DNA of 64,000 bases, from assembly GCA_022266195.1 (NCBI GenBank), contig WHVY01000001.1, positions 21,824,001 through 21,888,000 on the forward strand, given 5' to 3'. Under the pieces are notes generated by a model. The model made no database searches, was not told the origin of the DNA, and was given only the letters and a program-made list of their open reading frames with translations. Position 1 is the first letter of the stretch. Each line of letters starts with the position of its first letter. Position numbers and translations under genes: made by a program. Shown piece after piece: positions 21,824 through 34,259 of this stretch. Origin of the DNA: Tetranychus cinnabarinus (lineage: Eukaryota; Arthropoda; Arachnida; Trombidiformes; Tetranychidae).

Positions 21824-22718
21824 ATGATTGATTTAAGCAATAAAGTAGCTTTGATCACTGGTTCTAGTGATGGGATTGGAGCTGCAACAGCCACACTCTT
21901 TTCATCCTTGGGTGCTAAAGTGGCCATTGTTGGACGTAACCAAGATAAACTGGATAAAGTTGCTGCTGAATGTGAAGCTAAATCACCTCAAAACTACAAA
22001 CCTGTTGTCATAAGAGCTGATTTTGTTAATGATGAAGATGTTGTACGAACCTTTGAAGAGACCATTTCTGCTTATAAACACTTGGATATCTTAATCAACA
22101 ATGCTGGTCAGAGCAACAATAAAGATTTCCTTGATGCCGACGCTCTTAGTGACTATGATAGAACCCAACAAATCAATGTCCGATCTGTTGTCCGACTGAC
22201 TCAATTAGCTGCCCCATACTTAATTAAAGCTAAAGGATCTGTTGTCAATGTTTCCAGCATTGCTAGTTTAAAAGCGGTGAGTGCCATTACTATTGTCAAT
22301 AGTAGCAGAGTAGCTGAAGGTTTAGTTGAATAAACTATTATAAAATTGTTGTTTTTAATTGAATTCTCATTGTCTCCAGTATCCAAGCATGTGGTCTTAT
22401 GGAATGGCCAAATCTGCTCTAGATATGTTCACGAAAACAATGGCAAGTAGATTGGCTCCAAATGTTCGAGTTAACTCAGTCGTTCCTGGACCAGTGCGAA
22501 CCAATTTTGTTGCCTCGCTTAACCTTGACCCAAAGGCTTTTTGGGACGGAATGGTTGAACAACAACCTTTGCAACGTGTCGCTGATCCAATTGACCTTGC
22601 CAATATGATCGCTTTCCTTTCATGTGGTGCTTCCCGAAATACAACTGGTTCAATTTTTGTATCAGATTCTGGAGCTTTAGTCGCTGATCCTATGAAAGCT
22701 GCCTCTAGTAATCAATAA
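21824..22718 (+). CDS. Classical short-chain dehydrogenase/reductase, SDR5
   Basis: Classical SDR oxidoreductase. Exon 1 is 21824-22276 (151 codons), exon 2 is 22380-22718 (112 codons plus stop), 263 residues. Motifs: TGSSDGIG, NNAG, VVNVSS, YGMAK. Residues 1 to about 82 equal SDR2 apart from one change (TATLF for TAKLF), while from FEETISAYK onward the protein follows SDR4 (AGQSNNKDFLDADALSDYDR, TQQINVRSV). The C-terminal tail again ends like SDR2 and SDR3. This mosaic pattern suggests gene conversion within the cluster. Confidence 0.94.
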
Positions 22719-23343
22719 TCAGAGTTTGCTTTTAACTCTTCATTTTACCTTTTATAATTTTTATTATAATTTCATGATAAATTTCGCAATCAACAGATAA
22801 TTCAGGCATTTGAACATTTATTTCAATAATAGATGGTAAAAATTGTCAATGTATCTTATTGGATTAGTAAAAATTTATTGAATTGATAATTAACATTTTA
22901 GTGAAATTTGTTAACAAGATTGATTCTTGGGGTGATTTAGTTTTGTTTCCCGATTCAATTTGATCTATTTTATAATGATGAGAAATTCGGGTTTCAGGCT
23001 CTCTTTTTACTTTCTTTTTCCAGTGATAATTTGTATTTTGTCAAAAACGACGTCTGTGAGTTCATTTTTACATGGAATGAGAGATGATTTCAGAGAAAGC
23101 TGAAAAATGAAGAGATGGAAATTGGTTGAGAGGATTGATTCAGATGATGATAAATAGTCTACATAAAAGGAGGGAAAAACACAAAATATCATCATCATAA
23201 TCATCGACTAGATTAATTATATCCTCTCAATTAGAGAGGAAAAGGACTAGAAGAGAAGCAAAAATGCCTCCTTTTGATTTCTCATTTACACATAACTTTG
23301 TTTAATTTCATGTAACAAGCCTGGAACTATCAACATTTTATCA
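22719..23343. other. SDR5 3' flank up to the Cngl stop codon
   Basis: 22805-23095 repeats the SDR4 3' flank. The remaining sequence next to the Cngl 3' end shows no gene. Confidence 0.6.
22805..23095 (+). repeat. 3' flank repeat of SDR5, matching 20540-20830
   Basis: Near-identical to the SDR4 3' flank, marking the SDR4/SDR5 duplication as the youngest whole-unit copy in the cluster. Confidence 0.75.
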
Positions 23344-26300
23344 TTAAATAATAGATTCTTTATTTCTCTCACTTTCATCTTCATCGTCGTCAATATCATT
23401 ATCTACATTAACACCATGATCAACACCATCTTCATCTTCTGGACATCTACATAAGCCATCTTCCTCTTCAGGTCCACTCGATTCAAAACCAGTTTCACCG
23501 CAAAGAACCAATTCACCATTGTAACCCTCACCATCATCTTCATCATCATTTTCACAACCAACAATTAGTCTATCATCATTGAAGATTCGATTACCACATG
23601 AACTGGCATCGTCCTCTTTTGTAGCTATCATCTTCATCTCAATGCCCTTCAACCTTTCCTCGACCTCCCATTGCTGTTGGGACAGTTTGTAACTCATTGA
23701 AGTGTTTTCCTTCTCAAGGTGAGCCAATCTATCTCGAAGACGCTTAATCTCAGAAAGCAAAATCTCTTGCGGCGGTAAATTTCCAGCCGATGTGGTGGCC
23801 GCAGCTGCCGATAGAGCGGCATTAACTGCAGAAGAAGCCTCACTTTCCCCAAAAGATGGAACAGGAGAAAGTGGAACCAAAGGTGTACCAGAGGCCGTCG
23901 AAAGAAACAAGTGTGATGTCGAATGAGCAGGAGAAATGAGATGACACGCAAAGGGATGATGATGATGATGGTAGGTGTTTGATGTGCTAGTTGATGAAGG
24001 CACATTACAATGGCTGTGGCTGTGTGAAGGTGAATTGGATGAGTTGAATGGTGGAGTTGGAGATGCTGATGGGCGAAGTTGATTTGGTCTTGGGACAATT
24101 CCCTGATTGCTGTCAGCATTCGATGGTTCACCTTCAGGACTACGTTTGGACGTTGTAGTAGTAGCCACTGAAGGAGAAATGGAAGATCCATCAATCAACC
24201 AATCGAGATTGGCTGTAGTAAGTGGAGTTGGGGTTGGTGGAGTAAAATAAATGTTCACACCTTCCTTGATAAAGGCAACACTGGCTTGTGAATTACAGTT
24301 ATTTAATTCAGTTTTGATTCCATCAGAAAGACCAGATGAACTTTGCTGTTGGTGAAGATGATACGATGGAGGAAGCAGAGAGTGTTGATGATCCGAATGT
24401 CTATCCAACTCATCTCCAACTCCATGAGCTTCACCATCACCACCTCTATCACCAAGATCATCATCATTTTCATCTTTTCCCCTTCGAGTACCATTTTCAC
24501 CTTCTTCATGAGATTTTTCTTCATTTATCACAAGTAACTCGTCATCAGTTAACAATGTATTTGCTGATTGAGTATGATTTCGAGAGTATTTACCATCATT
24601 GGCCTTTGGTAAATTAAGGTTATATTTTGATTGAATTCCTGGAGTACTTTTGCTTCGTCCTCTGGAAACTATTGAAATGTAAACATGAAAAGAGAGAAAA
24701 AAATTGAATCAATAAAAAACTAAATTAAAAGTGAAAATGTAAAATGACTTTAACAGGGTAAAAATTGAGGTAAATAAACAATAAACATTAACCTCTTGAA
24801 ACAACCCATAAAAAAGCATATGAAATGATAATAATAGCAATATAAACATGGAAAAGATGAAAACAATTTTATCAGAGAGGCAAAAAAAATACAACACAAT
24901 AAATAATTTGGGAATGAAAAATACATATTTACATTGTTGCTCTTCTTTCCGTCTACCTGGTAATATAAAAGGTAAAATTTGTAATAACTAGTTTCATTTT
25001 TTGAGTTATAAATAAATAAAATCTGGTAACTTAAACTAATGATCACAACATTAATGTTAGACTGAATGGCTGAGTGAAAAGCCCATCGGGTGCTATTAAC
25101 ACTTATCCAAAGCTCATTAACCATGATAATTGAAATAATAGTCCTAATGTTGAGTAGGAGTGTGAATTCAGACTACAGTAATAATAATTTGATTCATGGA
25201 ATCAACTGACAAAGTTACAAGTTTGATAGACAATTTTGAAAACATTTTTACATTGAATACTTTATTCAGTGAGGAAAAGGAAACATTTTAAATTGAAATT
25301 GTGCGACATTATTTGCAAACACAAATCAACTTTCATCTTATTTCAATTAATGTTAGACTTTGAATAATCTTTAATCTGGCAATAATTGATGATGTGACAA
25401 ATGTTGACCAAAATAGAGGAACTCGAAAAAATGTGATATCAGAGTAAATAAATTATCCGATGATCAATTTTTACTTCCCTGGGTTCACCAGTAGTTCTCA
25501 TGAGCTTCTATTATCCTGAGAATGTTGAATGGAAAGATTGACAAGAAAAGGTTTTGATGCTTTTCAACTTTCCTGTCCTCGCCCAACTAACCCATCAAAC
25601 CACATATAAAATTTCAAATTTATAGATAACATCTCATGTTACCTACAGAAAAAAGAAGATGATGTTCAGGATGACGATCAGGATGAGAGACAGTTACAGG
25701 GAAGAGAGTAAAGAAACGGTGGAAACAGATTGAACAGAACCATGGCAGGAAGGGAGGGAAAAGAGACAGATTCATGAGATATTCATTCACTGAGTATTAT
25801 TATAACACATCTTTTCAATTGTTCACATGATTGATTTTGCGCAGCTAAATGGTGAACATTATCTTGATAATATTCATGGTGTTTTTTTCATGAAACTAGT
25901 AACAGTGTAAAAATGTAATTATATTGTTTAAATGTGCACCAGTACTTGAATGGAATGAGATGAAAAGGTGAAAAATGAAGCAAAGGGAAAGACAAGAGTT
26001 GAACAAAGCAAACATGGTTACATGAACAGATGACTGAAAGGCTTGAAAGACTTGAATCAAATTCGTCAATCATCATGGTCAGATTAGGTTTCAATTGATA
26101 TTATTTCATGATAACACAAAAGGGATACAAAGAAGGAAAGAGTAACTGACACAGCCATTTATACATATTTACACCATTGAACACTGCAAACATTTAAATC
26201 TGTATCATTGTAACACAGTAGCAATAACAGTTGTGAAAAAAGATATCAACTTAAATCAAGTGTGTATAAACATTCATCATGATACAGTAACAAATGTTAT

Positions 26301-29300
26301 CCTGACCATTCACAGATCAATTTAACTCAATCAACTTGTTCCTCAATCATCAAAATTTCATAATCTTCAAAAGTGTTTCATTGTTCAATTATTAACAATG
26401 TAATAATATTGCTAATATTTTGGTAAAAAGATCAACTTTTGGTCTCTTCTGGTCTTATCCTGGTTCAAAACCCAAAAGGTTATTTTATTAATACATTAAT
26501 AAAAAATGTAATAAAGATACTGTCTATTTGATTGTTAACATTAAAAATGTAACCATAAATTTAGCTATTTATTTATGGATAACCCTTCAAAATTAAATTG
26601 TTGCGTTTAATTTTAATGTTTATTCAGGAGTAAACATCATGATAATAAGATATTCAGCAAGGATCATTAATCGATTTGCAATGATGCAAAGTTAAATAGT
26701 TTGCTGCAAAGGTAACACATGTTAATTTGGTTGAATGGAAACGAATAATAGAAAAGGAAAAAGTGACAAAAAATTCAGCAAATTGGTTATCAGCGTGATG
26801 ACAATGATTACTATCATGAATGGTAACCTTGTTGAAATGATAATAACTGAGGTTCGATTGTGAAAATGTTTACTGAATAATCTTAACCTTTGGCTGTTGA
26901 AAGATACAATCAACTGATTTCAAGCATAACTAAACAATCAACAAATTTGGGTTAAAATGGTTATTATTAAATAACATTAAATGTTGGAGTAAAGATTAAC
27001 TGATAACTTTGGTTTGGACAAATTAATGGTCAACATTGTAATGAGTTTACATTTTTGGTAAACATTGTAAAATTGTTGGTCATTATATTTAAACTGGTCA
27101 TAACAATCAGCCTTAATGAACACAGTTATAACTGGCATTGCAAGTAAAAAGGATTGATCAAGAATGGCATTAGACTTGGGATTGAGCTTATAAATATTAT
27201 AATGGGTTAAATACACATTAAAAGGGTGGAGAGATTGATTTGAGTTGATTGTTTTCTTTTGTGGAATAAAATGAAATCAGGAAAAAGCAAAAGAGGAATA
27301 ATGATTAGACTGTTGTTGATGTTTTTACGTTGGTTTTGTTGTGAAGAGGAAAATGTTTTATTGTATTGATCCAAATGATAATAAATTGCTATTAAAATAA
27401 ATATGCTATTATTATGTATTATTACTTACTTTTAAGAAGCGGTTCTTTCTTATATTTTTCTAATCGTTTGGAAGCAATTGCTTCCAATCTGACTCGTGCT
27501 GCTGGATAATCTTTCAATACATCCCAAAGATCTTGTTTACTCAGGCAAAATAGGTCAGAGTAACCAACTGATTTAACTGATGCTGTTCTCCGGTTACCTG
27601 CTGTTCCCATGTTAAGTATTGATATTTCACCGAAATAGCTTCCTGCTCTTAAGATGGCCAAAACATTGGCCCCGGAATCCGAGACAACTTGAAGTTTACC
27701 TCGGTTAACAATGTACATCTCTTTACCGACTTCACCTTTACGGCAAACATAATCACCGGGTGAGAAGAGAACGGGTCGAAGTCGAAGAACCAGTGCACAA
27801 AGGAAACCAGCTTCTGTATTTTGAAAGATTTCAACTCGTTTCAATGTATCAAGATGAACATGGATTGCAATCTCGGCTTTTAGTTTGGCTATTTTTTGAA
27901 AGAAACAAAAATGAAGATAAAAGAAAATTAAAATTGGGTTAAAAGTCATTTTTTAATTGTTCATGTTTTAGAGGGAATTAATTTGATTACAATGTTTCAT
28001 TTCATTTCAATAAGAGTATATTGTTGTTCACTCAATTGACATGAACTTGAATTTGTCAGGGTCAAAATGTACATCATTGGTAATCAAGTAACAACCAATT
28101 GACTTGCAATGTTATTCAATTTATAGACAGTTCAACTAGCATGGTGTGATGGGAAAACAATCAATATTAATGAGAATGAAATCATGTTGATATCTGAGTA
28201 ATTGGATTTAAGAATGAAACTTGCTTAACTGTAATCTCATTAGTTATTGATGTCTTGAAAATTTTAAACACAATCAGTGAAAAAATTATACAAATCCAGT
28301 GATGGATTTGCCATTTGTCAGGCATGAATACAGTAATTTAGTTTTAAAGTAACACTGCTTCTTGAATCCTTTTCCCCTTCTGTTTCTGATCTTATTCCTA
28401 AATTTATGTAAATTTAATAAATAAAAAATATATTTTTCCAGAACCTATTCAGTCAAGATGATTTAAATTACAAATATTAGAAGAAAAGGGAAGAAAATTT
28501 TGAATAAATAAATGGATTGGTTGGGATAAAAGGCAAAAGATACATACCAGGTAAAAAGCCAACAGATTTTTCTTCATCTGCTGATTTCTGTGTCATCCAA
28601 AGGTAATCAAACCATTTGATAACTTTTACTTTAAGATGTTCAGGGACTCTTCGCATTCTCATGTACGTTTTAACAGAATCCAATTTTGCTTGAAACTCTT
28701 TACGAGCAGCACTCACATTGGTCACAATATTGGCCACATGCCCTAAAACCGTGGCCAGCAAAAAAAGCCCCAAAAATAGTTCAACAATGAGAAAAATATA
28801 TTCTCCTTTGGTTCGTGGTCGAGGAAGGTCACCAATTATAGTTAATGCCAGAATGGACCAGTAAAAGGCATGTAAATAGTCACATTCAACATCGGGACAA
28901 AGTTGATGATCCCTTGAACCAAGAAACCAATCGGACGAACCAAAATTATTTCGCTTTGAAAGCAGATGATAGAAGCAAGCATTCCAATGGAAGATGACCA
29001 AAATATAATGGACCAGTGAAACGGTTCGAAAAACATTCGGATAATTGGTATGACGTTCAGTTCGATCAAGGAAAGACCACCATTTATATATTTTGACCAG
29101 TCTGAAGCCTCTTAGGATAGAGTTGAAACCAATTGAGAGGTAAAGAAAGTCCAATGGAAGAAGACAAAGACAATCAATGTAAAAGAAGGTTGAATTCATA
29201 TAATATTGTCTTAATTTGTTGGCATTTGTTTGAAGAACTCCTTCATCTAGATAACAGATGCGGAAGTTTATCAGAATATCAAGAATGTAAACAGTATCGG

Positions 29301-30650
29301 AAAGAATGTCAAAGGTTAACCAGAGAACCATTGTTTCCGAAGAGATCTCATTAAAGGCAAAACGATATATGATGACCCAAAAATTGTATAAAAAAGCAAG
29401 GGAAACAATCATTGACCAATAATAACACAATCTTCCTGCTGGATCAAAAACAAATGACCATCCTTTTCCACTGCTACCTCCTGGACCAACTCCACGTTTA
29501 CCAGATACTCCAGATGATCCCAGTCGATCATCTGATCGGTCAAAATCACGTTTAATTTCCTTCTTTCTCATTTCTCTCCTTTTACGGCTCAAGTAGACAC
29601 TTTCCTCGTCTTCCGTTGTCTTCTTGTTTATCAAAGTGCTTCCACTAATTGTTGGAATAATAATGGGTTTAATCTCACTGTTTTTATTATTTGATTCATC
29701 ATGTTCATCATCATCATTGTCGTTGTATTTATTGGTCTCATTGTCACCTTTTCCTTCGATGCTTACTCTAAAAATAAGGGGAAAAACAAGAAAACATGAA
29801 ACAAAAAAGCATTAGTATTTGCCCTGAAATGTACATTATTTTGACAAAATAATTGTCCAAAGAATGAAACTTTGAAAAGAAAGCAAAAAATCACTAATCT
29901 GATTATCGTAAATGCAATTTATCATTATTAATAGAGAAAAGAGTTCAGATTAGTACTGAATATTGATTCATGGTATGTTGATGTGAACTTTGTTATTGTT
30001 TGGAAAAATTGATTCAAACTTGACTCTGTCTATACTGAAAATGGTTTTCATTTTTCCTGGTTAATGATGCTAATTTAGCTAAATTAACTTTTCATTGAAT
30101 CTCACTATGCGATTGATTCAACTTACCCTCGATGATTCTGTAAAGAAGTTGACTGAGATGAGAAAACTCGAGCAACCTTATCATTTCCCCGACCAGAAGA
30201 AGTAATTATTCCCGGTATTACTCTTGGACCATTTCTCTCCGAGTCACCTTTCTTTCCGATTCCAGTTGAACTAGTTGGACCTTCTTTACCTCCATAAGTA
30301 ACCTGTCCTTGGCCAATTTTCATAATATTAATAGGAGGTGATGATGAAGATGGATGGTTATATGAAGCATGATGTTGCGATGAAGAGTAACTGGAAGGTG
30401 ATAAACAGGAATGCAAGTGGCCTCCTCCACCACCAGTACCACTGTAACCACCACCAATAACTTTAACACCATTAAAAGAGTCCATTTCACCTTGTTCTAG
30501 ATCGTCTTCATCTTCATCATCATCAGCTCCTATAACACCTTTCACTTTTCGCCCCGTTTTCCGGGCAACACCACGATTTTTACAATATTTAACCTTGTTG
30601 GTGGATCCAGTTGTGCGAAACGTTGATGCTATTGATAAACGGCGTAACAT
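23344..30650 (-). CDS. Cngl: Cyclic-nucleotide-gated channel, Cngl type
   Basis: Plasma-membrane cation channel gated by cAMP/cGMP. Four exons on minus: 30650-30127, 29767-28548, 27888-27430, 24668-23344, all with GT-AG junctions and consistent phases; 1175 residues. Residues 1-289 are low-complexity and acidic. S1 begins near 290; the pore reads LALTIIGDLPRP (filter at about 484-490); the C-linker is AARKEFQAKLDSVKTYMRMR. The nucleotide-binding domain has FSPGDYVCRKGEVGKEMYIV, GSYFGEISIL and GNRRTASV. It ends DVLKDYPAARVRLEAIA then KRLEKYKK, closely matching arthropod Cngl as I recall it. The last exon adds a 440-residue tail rich in Ser, His and acidic residues, containing one coiled coil (ILLSEIKRLRDRLAHLEKEN). 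Extra 5' exons upstream of 30650 cannot be excluded. Confidence 0.92.
24669..27429 (-). other. Cngl intron 3 (2.8 kb)
   Basis: Lies between the nucleotide-binding-domain exon and the tail exon. Contains copy 3 of the dispersed module (24926-25055). No nested gene was recognised on either strand. Confidence 0.7.
24926..25055 (+). repeat. Dispersed 130-bp module, copy 3, in Cngl intron
   Basis: Aligns with 15685-15814 and 18364-18493: GCTCTTCTT, then GGTAATATAAAAGG, GAGTTATAAATAAATAAA, and AATGATCACAACATTAAT. More diverged than the other two. Its presence outside the SDR cluster shows it moves or is dispersed independently. Confidence 0.6.
27889..28547 (-). other. Cngl intron 2
   Basis: Phase-1 intron joining CCT G to CC AAA; nothing else seen in it. 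Confidence 0.7.
29768..30126 (-). other. Cngl intron 1
   Basis: Phase-2 intron; the frame after the acceptor TTTTTAG continues as VSIEGKGDNETNKY, open from 29767 to the channel core, which supports it. Confidence 0.65.
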
Positions 30651-33134
30651 GTTGTCTGCCAGGTAATATTATCAAGATAATCACAGGGATTCCACAAAAG
30701 TATGCAATTTTTTTGTTGTTGTCGTCCTTTGACTTTATGACAACCAAATGAATCGCTTCAAAATTCAACAGTCGATGTTTGTACAAATTTGGTGCTAATA
30801 CGTGTTAATAAACGGATAATTATCTTGTTGCAGTTTATCTTGTAATTTAAATGATATTGCAGCAGACGGAACTGGATGAGAAGGAGGCTATTAAAATAAA
30901 AGATTCACAGATTGAGCCTCGGGTTGATTCACTCATGTAATTTGTTGAATGTCCTGAATCCTGGGCTTCACTTTCTTTTTGCCTTCTAGGATTGTGTGAA
31001 GATGACAAAACAATGAAGATATGACAGAAAAATGGATGAAAATTATAAGTAAAAATGTGAGTTTTTTGGGTGAAAAATGAAACCAACTAGGCAAAGTTGG
31101 ATGATAATGGGTAACAAGATGATTCCAAGGTTGGTTCACTTTCTTCTTGTGTATATGTGTGTGTAAATAATCCTTTGTATTTTTCTGGTTCTTGTAATGA
31201 TGTTTTGTGTTTTGCCTTCTTCCCTGGGTTCAATTAATTATCAATAATTTCACTAGATTATTTCCTCTTAATTTGATTGTTTCTTCACAACCATGGTCAA
31301 CATCAGGAGCAAATTGCAGTTAATATGGACACACTGTTGGAACACTTTTTGGCACTGAAATTGCATTTTAATGTAATGGCTAAACATGGTTAAGCAACAA
31401 AAAAAGAGTAACCAGAAAGAGTTAACCCGATGAAACAGATTAATACTGGTAAAAGCATTAACAGGGAAACAGAACTAAAAAGGATGGAATGTAAACAACA
31501 TTTTATATTAAATAATAAATAGACTATTTTCAACTATTTAATATAATTAAAATCACAATAATTAATCAATAGTAACTATTAACAAGGTTTGGTTGAAAGG
31601 TTGAAGTTAACCAAACGGTATAACCAAACGATCATTTTTATGGGTAAAGAAGCTAAGAAGTAAAGTGAATGCCAAAAGAAACGGTTTTTTTTGGGTTAAA
31701 AGGTTTGATTCTCAAAGAGATTGATAAATTGTTTCAATTATTACTAGCATTAAATTATTAAGTGTATTATTACTTTTTAGTATTAACGTCTGATTCTTAT
31801 TATTATTACTATTAAATTTATTAATTCTCAACGGTTTAGGTAATGTTAATTTAAAGATATAGGAAGAGGTTAAATTATGGAAGAAGTATGATTTGAAAGT
31901 TGTTGTTGTTGAGAGCAATGTTAATATTGAAGTTAAGGTTGATTTTGATGTTAATGGTGATGGACACGAACTTTGTATGTTGATTAACAGAAGCATGAGA
32001 TTAAAAATATACATAAGTCCAGGTTAAATCCATGGAACAGATATTATATCATTAATAAATCATGGTCTCATGAAAATTGGGTTCCCCTCAACACTGGTAA
32101 TGGTTTACAATGGCAATTGGTTGACACAGAGACACACAACAAATTAATAACGATCAACTGATGGTGAAAGTGATGATGATTTTTGATGGTGATGGTGAGG
32201 ATAAAGATGATGATATTGATAATGGAAGGATGATTAAAAAAAGGAAGAAAACAAAAAAGGTACTTGAAAAGAAAAGAAGAAAAGATGTAAGAATAAAATG
32301 AAGAGTTGAAGATAGAAAAAGGAGGAAAGAAGAAGAAGAAGTAAATGAAAAAAAGAGTTAGTTCGATTTACATTTAGAAATGGTTACAATTAAATGTGAT
32401 GAGCCTTTTTTTCCTTTCATCTTTATCCAGTCTCTATTTCACATCTTCATTTCTTCTTCCTCTTTTTCCTCTTCAATCATCCTTTTATTTTTTCTTCATC
32501 TTTTTCTGTCTCCTTTTTCTGGTCGCTTCAAGCTCATTACCAATTTTATAGTTGCGCATGAGATTCACCATTCTGTAAGATATCGATTTTTAATCTTTCT
32601 TTCCCTGTTTTTTTCTCTCCTCATCATCTTCATCTACAATTTTGATTTACAGACAGAATCACCAGAATCTCACTCTTATTTCATCATTTTTCATCTTCTA
32701 ACATCTTATTTATCATCCAAAAGTTATCCAACTTTCCTCATGATTACTTTAAATTTATTTATTTTTCCGTTTTTCATCTTCTCTTTCCCATTTCTTTGTT
32801 TCAATTTTTACCTCTTATTTTACCATTACCTTCAAGCTGAACCATTTCATGTTAGGCCTTTTTTTTCATTATTAAATTGTGTAAATTAATGTAGCAAAAA
32901 TTGAATGGCCAGTGAAACAACAAAAGTAAATAACAGTAATAATCACAGGGATTTCATGATAAACAATTTATATAAAAACATTTTGCCATATTTTTTGGTA
33001 TATCAGGTAAAGTGGGGAATGAAGATGGCGATAAGTTATCGCAATAATAAAAATTGGTCCAAGTGAAAATACGGAATATACAGTCAATAATAATAATATT
33101 ATTAATAAAAGTAATAACGTTTGTGTGTGTGTTT
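30651..33134. other. Intergenic between Cngl and the mitochondrial carrier
   Basis: 2.5 kb. Includes a polypurine stretch at about 32220-32350 and a pyrimidine-rich stretch at 32400-32870 whose open frame has a biased, low-complexity translation. No gene is supported. The Cngl promoter should lie in the left part, but no clear TATA was found. Confidence 0.5.
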
Positions 33135-34259
33135 TTAAAGGTAATTTTCGTATAATACAAATGTTTTGTTGACAACATAAAAGGTAACTGCATTGACTGG
33201 GAATGCTCTTATTAGGGTTGGAGTGAAACCACGAAAGAATACTTTCCATCCTAATGAGCTTTCTCGGTACATGGCTTTGGAACATTTAACCATTGAATAA
33301 TCATATTTAACTCCTTCAGTCTGGATTTTGGTTTTAATTACATCAAATGGGTAAATAAAAAGCCAGGAAAGTGCACCGGCAATTCCTCCGGCCAATAACA
33401 ATTTTGTTTCACTTGTTTCTTCTGGATTACGATCGATAAGATATTGGAAGGATGAAAAGTATATCCCGAAAGCGGGTGCATCACGGAGTAAAGTGGGAAT
33501 CATTCCTCGATATAATCCTCGAAGAAAACTTTTCTCTGTAGCCTTGATTGTGCGAAGAGTTTCTTGGACGGTAATTGGAGTGAAGCCAGTTGAGTAATGG
33601 CTACAAAAAGTAGGCCTTTGAGTTGCTTGAAGATGATAATAATGATAATGATAGAGTTGATGATAAGGATTGTGCCTTAAAGAAGCTTGTTTATGATGAG
33701 AAGAGTGCAGTTGACGGTGTTGTTGATGTTGAGATTGATGAGAGTTGTACATTTTTGGCTTCTCATGGCCATTCTTCAAACTAGACTGGACCTCGTTAAA
33801 TTGAGCATAATTGTTATTCACATATTTACTGTATTTACCCTGATTTACTAAGGAAACGGTTGCTCCAATGGAGGATACTGTTTGCATGCGACATTTAACT
33901 AACTCCATTGGACAAGTTACAATACATTGAGCGACTCCGGCCACTGTACCGGCCACAAATTCACGTCCTATCTTAGAGAGTCCAAAGGGATTGGAAGTTG
34001 TCTCCAGCCTTTTAAGATATTCATTTAGATTACCATAAACCCCAAAGACAATTGCATTTACAAAGGCAAGGCAGGCCAAGGGTGACGATAGACCAGAGAA
34101 AAGACCACCAAGCTTTTGATTCTTATTAAAAAGTAAAGTTGATAATTTAACATTTTCTGAACATGTTTGAAGTCGAACCTTGATTGTATCTAAAGGGTGT
34201 CCAACCAGTACACCACAGGCACCTCCCCAGCACCCTGCGACAAAATCGATAAGAGACAT
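33135..34259 (-). CDS. Mitochondrial carrier, SLC25A45/47/48-like, with His-rich insert
   Basis: Inner-membrane solute carrier, 374 residues in one exon. The three carrier signatures are PLDTIKVRLQ (near residue 22), PMELVKCRMQ and PFDVIKTKIQ. The start MSLIDFVAGCWGGACGVLVG then HPLDTIK is typical of the SLC25A45/48 branch, whose substrates include basic amino acids or acyl-carnitine-like compounds (family-level knowledge, not specific here). In place of the usual short matrix loop after the second signature there is an extra stretch of about 80 residues rich in His, Gln and Tyr (SHQSQHQQHRQLHSSHHKQ). It is fully open. I tested it as a retained intron: a GGTAAAT donor and TTTTTGTAG acceptor exist, but joining them breaks the frame. 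I therefore keep it as coding. Confidence 0.88.
   Translation of the reverse strand: MSLIDFVAGCWGGACGVLVGHPLDTIKVRLQTCSENVKLSTLLFNKNQKLGGLFSGLSSPLACLAFVNAIVFGVYGNLNEYLKRLETTSNPFGLSKIGREFVAGTVAGVAQCIVTCPMELVKCRMQTVSSIGATVSLVNQGKYSKYVNNNYAQFNEVQSSLKNGHEKPKMYNSHQSQHQQHRQLHSSHHKQASLRHNPYHQLYHYHYYHLQATQRPTFCSHYSTGFTPITVQETLRTIKATEKSFLRGLYRGMIPTLLRDAPAFGIYFSSFQYLIDRNPEETSETKLLLAGGIAGALSWLFIYPFDVIKTKIQTEGVKYDYSMVKCSKAMYRESSLGWKVFFRGFTPTLIRAFPVNAVTFYVVNKTFVLYENYL

Noticed and set aside
23694..24617. Several long open frames on both strands over the Cngl tail exon.
   Set aside because: Shadow frames of a low-complexity exon; only the frame continuing the channel across the 24668 splice site is supported.
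32380..32889. Plus-strand open frame of 169 codons.
   Set aside because: Translation of a pyrimidine-rich tract; Phe/Ser/Leu bias and no recognisable domain or splice context.
33601..33830. Possible retained intron within the mitochondrial carrier.
   Set aside because: The GGTAAAT donor and TTTTTGTAG acceptor would join codons out of phase, and the interval is fully open, so it was kept as coding.
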